Source: an uncultured Collinsella sp. (GTDB lineage Bacteria; Actinomycetota; Coriobacteriia; Coriobacteriales; Coriobacteriaceae). From it: 56,211 nucleotides of DNA. The stretch lies in the NCBI GenBank assembly GCA_900757235.1, contig CAAENB010000024.1:1-56211 (forward strand). Reading direction: 5' to 3'. A program made the translations under genes and the position numbers. The stretch's first letter is position 1. Each line of letters opens with the position of its first letter. The notes beneath the pieces are model-generated. The model was not told where the DNA came from, ran no database searches, and worked only from the letters and a program-made list of their open reading frames with translations. Shown here in pieces: positions 33,244 through 40,891 of the stretch.

Positions 33244-35043
33244 GTGTCTGAACAGGCGAATTATGGTGTTGCTCATGCGTTTGGCGCACGGTTGCTCAGT
33301 TATGCGGATAACGCAGCTCTGCCGGTTGATGTACACGACTTTTCCGATGCAATCAATCGGTGTTTACTCGTCGATAAGACTATGTTTATTGCCGATATAT
33401 TGGACAGCGAAGCACCTGTTGCGGTTTGCTGTCGGCCCAAGGGTTTTGGCAAGAGCATGAATCTATCGATGCTCAAATGCTATTTGGAACGACCTGATCA
33501 CCGGCGGCCGGATCGAAGCCCGTTCGTCGGCTCCCAGATTTGGCAGGCGGGCGGCGGTCACTATCGTGATGAGTACGCGTGTTATCCGATCATCACGCTC
33601 GACTTTTCAGCTGCCGCTGCGGGGCGCGACGCCGATGCTGCGGCGGCTATTCGCAGCGCTGTCGCGAACGAGTGCGCCCGATTGCTGCCGCTGCTTGCCG
33701 CACCTGATCTGTCAAGACGTGAAGTCCGTCTTATCGAGAGGGCGGCGCGTGGGGTGGCCAGCGATAAGGAGATCGATGCGGCGCTTGGCGTGCTTATCAA
33801 GCTGCTCCAGGCAGCTTTCGATGAGCAGGTTGTTCTTCTGATAGACGACTACGACGCGGTATGTCCAAAGCGTTTGGACGCTAAGGACGACGGTAGCGTG
33901 GATTCCCTAGAGTCGCTCAGCCGAATGTTGTTCGACACCATTGCCGATGCCGGCGACTCGTTGCGATTGACGTGTCTGATGGGCGAGCGCCCCGGTCATG
34001 CCGAGTTTGCGTTGTCCCAACGTGGGGTTTCCTATCGGTCGGCGACAGCGTTGTCGAGTTGGTGTGATCGATGGTTCGGTTTTTCGGACGACGAAGTCCA
34101 AGTGCTGTTGGATTGCATCGGTCGCAACGGCTGTCTGGATGACGCGCGTGAGTGGCTCGAGGGCTATCTGTTTGGTGGTTTTTATTGCTCGAGCCCGGAG
34201 CGCGTGGTGGACTACGCACAGCGCGATTGCGTCGCGCCCGTTCGGGCGGATCTGTATGGTTACGCCGACCGTCTGAGCGCATGCGTCGGTGACTGGAATC
34301 TCATGCGCCTGTCCGCATTGTTCGATTTGGTTGAGCCGCATGGGTTTATTGAGGCGCCAGTGCATGTGCATGCCGAGGAGGTCGATGCCGCCAAGCCCGA
34401 AGATATCTGGACTGCGCTGTATCTGTCTGGATTTCTTACGACGGACATGACAGGGCATTCGGAGGACGGCGCGTGCCTTCGTTCCCTGCGCCTGCCTAAC
34501 AACGAAGTGCGTCAGGCGCTCCGTCTTGTAATTCTGGAATGGTTTGAGTGCGCCGTTGAGGACGTTGGAGTTATCGACTCGTTCCATGACGGGTTGTGTC
34601 GAGGAGACGAGGACGCTGTAAAGCAAGCTTTGAGCTGTGCTATCGGCGATCTGGGCATCGATGTGGACAAATCAGATATGCCGACAGCCTATCATCTGGC
34701 GCTGCAGGGGCTTTGCTTTGGACTGTCCGGCTATTGCAATCCCAGCTCCAAGCGAAGTGGCGTCTCGGATCGCTGGGATATCCAGGTGATTCCCACCGGT
34801 CGGGTGTTTGACGTGGCCGACACGCTCGGCATGCTCGATGAGCGACCGCTCATTACGATCAACATGTTGTATGACCCTGGCGTCGATGCCCTGGGCCTGG
34901 AACTGTTAGCGGTTCAGGCGCTGCTCGACATAGAGCGCGACGGCATCGATGATATCCGCGTGCCGCGCCCCGCCGTCGGGCGCATGCGTTGGGGCTTTGG
35001 TTTTGACGGTCAGCGTGTGTCCGTGGTGTGCCAACGACTGTAG
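33244..35043 (+). CDS. AAA-ATPase-like protein with degenerate PD-(D/E)XK C-terminus
   Basis: A 599-residue protein of the AAA-ATPase-like / PDDEXK_9 family abundant in gut bacteria. N-terminal: INRCLLVDKTMFIADIL, a P-loop written RPKGFGKSMNLSMLKCYLE (residues ~65-83; the family norm is RPRRFGKS), and VVLLIDDYDAV as Walker B. In the C-terminal nuclease-like region SDRWDIQVIP keeps the Asp but the usual (I)EFK strand reads PLITINML, so the catalytic E/K are missing. GTG start with AAGGAG upstream. Biological role is unknown even for intact members; this one is probably not a nuclease. Confidence 0.75.
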   Translation: MSEQANYGVAHAFGARLLSYADNAALPVDVHDFSDAINRCLLVDKTMFIADILDSEAPVAVCCRPKGFGKSMNLSMLKCYLERPDHRRPDRSPFVGSQIWQAGGGHYRDEYACYPIITLDFSAAAAGRDADAAAAIRSAVANECARLLPLLAAPDLSRREVRLIERAARGVASDKEIDAALGVLIKLLQAAFDEQVVLLIDDYDAVCPKRLDAKDDGSVDSLESLSRMLFDTIADAGDSLRLTCLMGERPGHAEFALSQRGVSYRSATALSSWCDRWFGFSDDEVQVLLDCIGRNGCLDDAREWLEGYLFGGFYCSSPERVVDYAQRDCVAPVRADLYGYADRLSACVGDWNLMRLSALFDLVEPHGFIEAPVHVHAEEVDAAKPEDIWTALYLSGFLTTDMTGHSEDGACLRSLRLPNNEVRQALRLVILEWFECAVEDVGVIDSFHDGLCRGDEDAVKQALSCAIGDLGIDVDKSDMPTAYHLALQGLCFGLSGYCNPSSKRSGVSDRWDIQVIPTGRVFDVADTLGMLDERPLITINMLYDPGVDALGLELLAVQALLDIERDGIDDIRVPRPAVGRMRWGFGFDGQRVSVVCQRL

Positions 35044-35060
35044 CGGCGGGCGAAAGCCCT

Positions 35061-36083
35061 TTACTGTTCTGCGTCCTTCATGGGCGGCATGGGCTTCCAG
35101 TTGGGGTCCTTGACGATCTTGCGGGCGTCCTTCATGCCGCGGCGCAGCGCCGGAATGCCGGTCTTAAAGCATTTGTCGACTGCTGCCAGACGAATGAACT
35201 CCTTGCAGAAGGTCGCGGCATTGCCCAAACGGAACAGCACGGGGTGGTAGTCGCCGTAGATCTGCATGTAGCGTGCCAGATAACCGCGGTTGCGCATGAT
35301 GTAGTAGCGGTTGGTGTCGCTCGTGGAGTTGAGCTGTCGTTTGCCGGCGATGTCCCAGTTAGAGACGGCGCGGGCGCGCTTGAGCACCACGTCGGCAACA
35401 ACGGCGGCGGGGAAGTGTTGGCTGGCTACGTAACCGTAGCAGGCATCGTCGCCGTAGATAAAGAAGCGCGCATCGGGCAGGCCGATCTTGTCGACCACGC
35501 GGCGCGAGAACATGCCGCCCTCAAAGCACAGCTGGTTCATGGCGCGGTAGCCCTCGGGTCCCAGGTCCCACTTGGCGACAGGGTTGGGAATGCCGAGCGA
35601 AAGGATGAGCTGGTACTGCCAAAAGAAGGCGCCGCCGTCAAAGTCCAAGCGCGAACCCTGGATAACATCGTAGCGGTCGGTCCACTTGGCCAAGCGCTCG
35701 ATGCCTTCGGGGATGACGAGCACGTCGTCATCCATCACCCAGAACCACTGGGCGCCTAGGTCGTAGGCGCATTTAGTGCCGGCGGAGAAGCCGCCCGCAC
35801 CGCCGCCGTTTTCGAGCTGCGGGGCGTAGATGACACGGTCGGTGCCGCCCTGCGCGTCGGGCTGCTCGGTGTCGATGCCCCACAGGTTGGCCAGGCGCTC
35901 GTTGAATGCGGTGCACATGGCCTCGGTCTCGCGCGAATTCTCGTTATCGACAATCACGATGCGCCAGGGCGTTGCCGTGAGCTCGGTCATAGAGTCGAAC
36001 AAGTTGGCCAGGAGTTCCTGGCGCTTGTACGTAACGACGACAATGGCGAGCTTATCGATGGGAGCGGGAGGGGTTGAAGGCAT
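35061..36083 (-). CDS. Family 2 glycosyltransferase (GlfT/rhamnosyltransferase-like)
   Basis: A 340-residue GT-A enzyme: KLAIVVVTYKRQELLANLFDSM, nucleotide-sugar Asp in IVIVDNENS, LENGGGAGGFSAG, and metal-binding WFWVMDDDVL. The GGAGGF and DDD pattern is like galactofuranosyl- and rhamnosyltransferases. Opposite strand to the other glycosyltransferases, 17 bases from the ATPase-like gene's end. Start at 36083 (MPSTPPAPIDKL) with AAGGA upstream at slightly long spacing. Confidence 0.82.
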   Translation of the reverse strand: MPSTPPAPIDKLAIVVVTYKRQELLANLFDSMTELTATPWRIVIVDNENSRETEAMCTAFNERLANLWGIDTEQPDAQGGTDRVIYAPQLENGGGAGGFSAGTKCAYDLGAQWFWVMDDDVLVIPEGIERLAKWTDRYDVIQGSRLDFDGGAFFWQYQLILSLGIPNPVAKWDLGPEGYRAMNQLCFEGGMFSRRVVDKIGLPDARFFIYGDDACYGYVASQHFPAAVVADVVLKRARAVSNWDIAGKRQLNSTSDTNRYYIMRNRGYLARYMQIYGDYHPVLFRLGNAATFCKEFIRLAAVDKCFKTGIPALRRGMKDARKIVKDPNWKPMPPMKDAEQ

Positions 36084-36467
36084 GAGGCAATATATCCTTT
36101 CACGCGCGGCGGGCGAGTGCTGCGCGGAAGCTATCGAATACGTCCTTGAGACTGTCCTATTGTAAAGGCTCGGCGCACTTTGACGGCAAGCTTTGAATAA
36201 AACGCAGGAACCTGCCATGGGCGAGGTGACTGCTATACGTGACTGCTATACGTAACATTGATGTGCTGATTACTGCTTGAGAGCACGAGCGTTTCAGCGA
36301 CCGCGATTAAGCGCAAGGCTTCGATGGGCATGCTGCGTGCGGCTTTGGGCTGCATGACGTCCTTTCTTATCGGTTTGTCTCTGCGAGCTCCATAGATTAT
36401 ATAAACGCCCGCTGGCGCGCTGACCCTTTGATACCATGAAACGACAGGTATTTCCTAAGGAGCACAT
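36084..36467. other. Divergent promoter region of the glycosyltransferase cluster
   Basis: A 384-base gap with no supported gene. It includes an exact 13-base tandem duplication (GTGACTGCTATAC twice, 36226-36251). Promoters for both directions must lie here. Confidence 0.45.
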
Positions 36468-37571
36468 TTGTCTACTAACGCCTCTGGCAGCCCTGTTCTG
36501 TCGCTGCTTATTCCCATTTACAATGTTCAGCGCTACCTGCGCGAGTGCCTCGATTCCGCCCTGGCGCAGACGCTCAAGGATATTGAGATCATCTGCATTA
36601 ACGACGGGTCGACCGACAACTCGCCGGCGATTATTCGCGAGTATATGGAGCACGATAGGCGCGTCAAGATGATCGACAAGGCCAACAGCGGCTACGGCGA
36701 CTCGATGAACCACGGTCTGGAGATGGCGCGCGGCAAGTACGTGGGCATCTTGGAGTCCGATGACTTTATGGCGTCCGACGCACTCGAAAAGCTTGTCTCG
36801 GCCGCAGATAGCAATAATGCCGACTTCGCGAAGGCGAACTTTGATTTCTACTGGTCTAAGCCCGAGGAGCGCCGTTCGCTGCACGAGATGTTTAAAGCCA
36901 AGGACTGTGGCAAGCCGGTGCACCCGAGCGATACGACGCAGTTCTTTAAGCAAAAGCCGTCGATTTGGTCGGCCGTGTACCGTCGCGGTTTTCTTGAGCG
37001 CAACGGCATTAAGTTCCTGCCGACTCCGGGGGCATCCTTTCAGGACACGTCATTCGCCTTTAAGGTGATCGCGTGCGCCGATAAGGCTGTTTACCTTCAT
37101 GATGCCGTGTTGTCTTATCGCCAGGACAACGAGAATTCCTCGGTCAATTCTTCGGCTAAGGTCTTTTGCGTCAATACCGAGTATGCCGAGATTGAGCGTT
37201 GGATTCGAGAGGATTATGCCCGTGACCACGCAAGTGATGACGTCGCGCGCATGCTCAAGTTCAATCAGCTCATTAAGTACGATTCGTACATGTGGAACTA
37301 CGTGCGTCTAGCGCCTAAGTTCTATAAGGAGTTCCTGGTTCAGATGGCCAAGGAGTTCCAAGCGGCCTTGGACGCGGGGGAGTTTTCGCTTGACGATCTC
37401 AAGCCGTGGAAGCGCGCAAATCTCGCTGCCATCCTCAAAGATCCTGAGGGCTGGGTTGACGAGCATCCGAGTTTTGCGACGGATGGTGCCTTGGGGCGTG
37501 CTAAGTATTACGCCTCGGTTGGAGGCCCAGGTGTGGTCGCCGCCTTCCTCATCGAATCGCTGAGGGGGTAG
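36468..37571 (+). CDS. Family 2 glycosyltransferase A
   Basis: A 367-residue GT2 enzyme: LSLLIPIYNVQRYLRECLDS, IICINDGSTDNS, NSGYGDSMNHGLEMARGKYVGILESDDFM, with the DD metal-binding pair. TTG start; AAGGAG seven bases upstream. The first ~100 residues are nearly identical in protein and DNA to the gene at 38693, while the rest is diverged. First gene of a five-gene operon for a surface polysaccharide or teichoic-acid-like glycan. Confidence 0.87.
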   Translation: MSTNASGSPVLSLLIPIYNVQRYLRECLDSALAQTLKDIEIICINDGSTDNSPAIIREYMEHDRRVKMIDKANSGYGDSMNHGLEMARGKYVGILESDDFMASDALEKLVSAADSNNADFAKANFDFYWSKPEERRSLHEMFKAKDCGKPVHPSDTTQFFKQKPSIWSAVYRRGFLERNGIKFLPTPGASFQDTSFAFKVIACADKAVYLHDAVLSYRQDNENSSVNSSAKVFCVNTEYAEIERWIREDYARDHASDDVARMLKFNQLIKYDSYMWNYVRLAPKFYKEFLVQMAKEFQAALDAGEFSLDDLKPWKRANLAAILKDPEGWVDEHPSFATDGALGRAKYYASVGGPGVVAAFLIESLRG

Positions 37572-37577
37572 GTCGGC

Positions 37578-38618
37578 ATGGGAGAGGCCTCGTGTCCTAA
37601 AGCTACGATTGTCGTCCCCGTTTACAACTCTGCGCGCTCCATTCAGCGATGCGTCGATTCGCTGTTGGCCCAGTCCGAGCGCTCGATTCAGGTTGTCTGC
37701 GTCAACGACGGTTCGACTGATGATTCGTTGAACGTGTTGCGCCAGATCGCGCAGGCCGACGATCGCGTACTGGTGATTGATCAGGAAAACGCGGGCGTCT
37801 CGTGTGCTCGAAATGCCGGTATCGATGCCGCCGAGGGCGAGACCGTCTTTTTTGTGGACGCTGACGATTACATCGATGCCCAGACTGTCGAGCGCGTGCT
37901 GCATGCCATGGAGTCTGCAGATGCCGAGGCCGCCGTTTTTGGCGGCGTTTGTGAACCTGCCGATGCTGCCCCCAAACGCGTCCAGCAACTCATGAGCCCC
38001 AAAGCTGGTATCTTTGGCGCCCGTGATCCCCAACTGCTGTTCCATTCGAATGCTCAGCCCTATGCCTGCCGTGCGGCTTTTTCGCGCGAGCTGCTCAATC
38101 GCGAAGGCATTCGCTTCGCCCCCGGTTTGGCTTTGGGCGAGGACGTCGTCTTCCAATTTGCGGCTTATGCGCTTGCCCGCAAGACCGTCGTCATGCCGGA
38201 CAAGTTCTACCACTACATGATGGAGAGCGAATCGGCGACGCACGAGTTCAACAGTGCCGAGGCTCGCGCCAAAAAGCTCGATGCCCATATGAGAATGCTC
38301 GAGGAGCTCTTGGAGGACTGGGCAGCCTACGGTCTTTTGGACCTGTGCCCCGGCGAGCTGATAACTTGGTTTTTGGACCTTATTGTGTTCGACCTGGCGC
38401 GCTTGGATGCCGATGACTTCCATCGCGTGGCGGCTCGCGTCAACATGGGCCTCACGACGTTTTTGGGAACGGAGTGGGCGGATATGCCTGCTAAGGGCGC
38501 CGTTCGCCGTGTTGCCCACAAGCTCGTTGCGGCGACCTCGGGCGTTTCAATGGCAGACGCCACGCAGTTCTATCTTTCGACTCGCGGTCTCAAAGCCTGC
38601 CTGGAGCGCTTTATCTAA
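37578..38618 (+). CDS. Family 2 glycosyltransferase B
   Basis: A 346-residue GT2 enzyme: KATIVVPVYNSARSIQRCVDSLLAQSE, VCVNDGSTDDS, NAGVSCARNAGIDAAEGETVFFVDADDYID, and a later GEDVVFQFAAYALA acceptor-side motif. Six bases after the preceding gene. Acceptor and donor unknown. Confidence 0.87.
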   Translation: MGEASCPKATIVVPVYNSARSIQRCVDSLLAQSERSIQVVCVNDGSTDDSLNVLRQIAQADDRVLVIDQENAGVSCARNAGIDAAEGETVFFVDADDYIDAQTVERVLHAMESADAEAAVFGGVCEPADAAPKRVQQLMSPKAGIFGARDPQLLFHSNAQPYACRAAFSRELLNREGIRFAPGLALGEDVVFQFAAYALARKTVVMPDKFYHYMMESESATHEFNSAEARAKKLDAHMRMLEELLEDWAAYGLLDLCPGELITWFLDLIVFDLARLDADDFHRVAARVNMGLTTFLGTEWADMPAKGAVRRVAHKLVAATSGVSMADATQFYLSTRGLKACLERFI

Positions 38619-38692
38619 TTCCAGGCGCTGCCGCCCGCCGCAACTCGGCTGCTAAAATAACCCTGTTACACGCTATCCAACAGGAGGTTCTC

Positions 38693-39811
38693 TTGCAGAA
38701 CTCTGATACCCCTAAAGTTTCGCTGCTTGTTCCCATCTGCAATGTTGAGCGCTACCTGCGCGAGTGCCTCGATTCCGCCGTGGCGCAGACGCTCAAGGAC
38801 ATCGAGATCATCTGCATCAACGACGGCTCCACCGACAGCTCGCCAGACATCATCCGCGAGTACATGGAGCGCGATCCCCGTGTAAAGATGATCGACAAGG
38901 CCAACAGCGGCTACGGCGACTCGATGAACCGCGGCCTGGAAATGGCGCGCGGCGAGTACGTGGGCATCCTTGAGTCCGACGACTTTATGTTTGAGGATTC
39001 GCTCCAAAAGCTGGTCGCCAAGGCCGATGCTGAGCGTGCCGATGTGGTAAAGGGCGACTTTTACCTGTATTGGTCCACGCCCAGCGAGCGCCGTGAGCTG
39101 TTTGGGATCATCGACGAGCATATGACGGGCGCCGCGTATCGCCCCGTCGATCGCCCGGGCATCTTCTACCGCAAACCTTCCATTTGGTCGGCTATCTATC
39201 GGCGCGAGTTTCTCAACGACAATCAGATTCGGTTCCTTCCCACGCCGGGCGCCTCATATCAGGACGCAGGCTTTAACTTTAAGGTTTGGGCTTGCGCCGA
39301 GCGTGCCGCGTTTATTACGGACCCCATTTTGTGCTATCGCCAGGATAACGAGAAGAGCTCCGTTAATTCGCCCAACAAGGTGTTTTGCGTGTGCGACGAA
39401 TATGCCGAGATGCAACGTTTTTTGGACGAGCGTCCCGAGCTCAAGGCTCAGCTCCAGGGCATTTTAATGCGCATGAAGGTCGATACGTACCGTTGGAATG
39501 ATGAGCGCCTGGTCGATGAACTGCGCGAGCAGTTTTGGGAGAAGGCTTCACCCGAGCTGAGGGCCGATTGGGATGCCGGTCGCTTTGACCTGTCGCTGTT
39601 TGATCCGCGTGGCGAGACCGACTTGCGCCTGATGGTCAAGTCGCCCCGCGCCTATATCGATTCGCGCTTTGACTTTAAGAAGCCGGGCAAGCTCAATACG
39701 TTTAAGCACTACTTTAAGATCGGCGGCCTGCCGCTGGTCTGGCGCGTGCTGACGTATCAGCGAACCTACGGTGATAATCCGCACCCCGATGACGTTCCGG
39801 TCGCACAGTAG
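38693..39811 (+). CDS. Family 2 glycosyltransferase C (paralogue of A)
   Basis: A 372-residue GT2 enzyme. TTG start with AGGAGG seven bases upstream. Shares with gene A the blocks RYLRECLDS, KDIEIICINDGSTD, ANSGYGDSMN and GILESDDFM, and also KPSIWSA and LPTPGAS, LCYRQDNE. The close match of the N-terminal donor-binding domain suggests duplication or gene conversion, with the C-terminal acceptor domain free to diverge. Confidence 0.87.
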   Translation: MQNSDTPKVSLLVPICNVERYLRECLDSAVAQTLKDIEIICINDGSTDSSPDIIREYMERDPRVKMIDKANSGYGDSMNRGLEMARGEYVGILESDDFMFEDSLQKLVAKADAERADVVKGDFYLYWSTPSERRELFGIIDEHMTGAAYRPVDRPGIFYRKPSIWSAIYRREFLNDNQIRFLPTPGASYQDAGFNFKVWACAERAAFITDPILCYRQDNEKSSVNSPNKVFCVCDEYAEMQRFLDERPELKAQLQGILMRMKVDTYRWNDERLVDELREQFWEKASPELRADWDAGRFDLSLFDPRGETDLRLMVKSPRAYIDSRFDFKKPGKLNTFKHYFKIGGLPLVWRVLTYQRTYGDNPHPDDVPVAQ

Positions 39812-39823
39812 GAGCACTTGACT

Positions 39824-40891
39824 ATGGCTACCCCCAAGATTTCCGTTGTCGTTCCCATCTATAACGTGGAGGAGTACCTGGCCTGGTGCCTGGACTCCCT
39901 GCTTGCGCAGGACATGCCCGATTGGGAAGGCGTGCTGGTCAACGACGGCTCGCCGGACGGTTCGCGCGATATTGCGGCTGCCTATTGCGAAAAGGACGCG
40001 CGCTTTACGCTGGTCGATAAGGAGAACGGCGGCCTGTCGAGCGCCCGCAATGCGGGTATCGCTGCGTCCACGTCGCCTATCGTTGCGTTCTTGGATTCCG
40101 ACGACCGCTTTACGCCCGATGCGTGCCGCGTGATCGTCGATGCCTTTGAGCGCCAAGACTGCGACGTTTTGACCTTTGGCGCGAATCCGTATCCGCTGGA
40201 GGCGGGGTATCCGTGGCTTAACTATGTGCTGAGCCCGCGCGATGTGTCGTTTGAAGGCTATAGCTCTGACCTGCTGTTTAAGGAAGCGTCTCGCCCCTTT
40301 GCATGGCGTACCGCCTGCAAGTGCGAGTTTTTGCTGGGCAACGGGATCGTGTTCGACGAAACCGTTAAGTATGGCGAGGATCAGGTCTTCGATTTTGCCG
40401 TGTACGGTCGCTCGCGCAAGAGCGCGCTTATTTCGAACAAGCTGTACGACTACCGCGTGGCGCGCAAGGGCTCACTTATGGACACCATGCGCTATGACGA
40501 CGAGACGCGTCTGCTGGAGCACGTGAAGATTTACTCCGCGGTGCTGGCTGACTGGCAGCGCGACGGTCTCGATGCTCAGCATGCCGATGACCTGGCGTAC
40601 TTCCTATGCGATCTGGTGCTGTACGATGCGCTCAGGTTGCTGGGTTCGGACTGCGGCGAGGTGTTTGCTGCCGTTGCCACGGCGCTTGCCGGTTCTGCCG
40701 TGGGCAGCGATGATGCGCTCGCACAATGCGCTCCTTCTGTTGCTGCTATGGTGCGTGTGGCGCTTACCAGCAAGGCCCCCAATGCCCGTGGGTGCAAAAA
40801 GCTCATGTTCGATTACGACGTCTTGAGGTTTGGGCGCCTGGGTGCCTGCAAACGCATGGCGGCGAACGCCCTGGGAAAGCGAGAAGTGTAA
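39824..40891 (+). CDS. Family 2 glycosyltransferase D
   Basis: A 355-residue GT2 enzyme: KISVVVPIYNVEEYLAWCLDS, GVLVNDGSPDGS, NGGLSSARNAGIAASTSPIVAFLDSDDRF, and KYGEDQVFDFAVYG. AGGAG lies nine bases before the ATG at 39824; a TTG two codons earlier is an alternative. Stop codon touches the next start. Confidence 0.87.
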   Translation: MATPKISVVVPIYNVEEYLAWCLDSLLAQDMPDWEGVLVNDGSPDGSRDIAAAYCEKDARFTLVDKENGGLSSARNAGIAASTSPIVAFLDSDDRFTPDACRVIVDAFERQDCDVLTFGANPYPLEAGYPWLNYVLSPRDVSFEGYSSDLLFKEASRPFAWRTACKCEFLLGNGIVFDETVKYGEDQVFDFAVYGRSRKSALISNKLYDYRVARKGSLMDTMRYDDETRLLEHVKIYSAVLADWQRDGLDAQHADDLAYFLCDLVLYDALRLLGSDCGEVFAAVATALAGSAVGSDDALAQCAPSVAAMVRVALTSKAPNARGCKKLMFDYDVLRFGRLGACKRMAANALGKREV

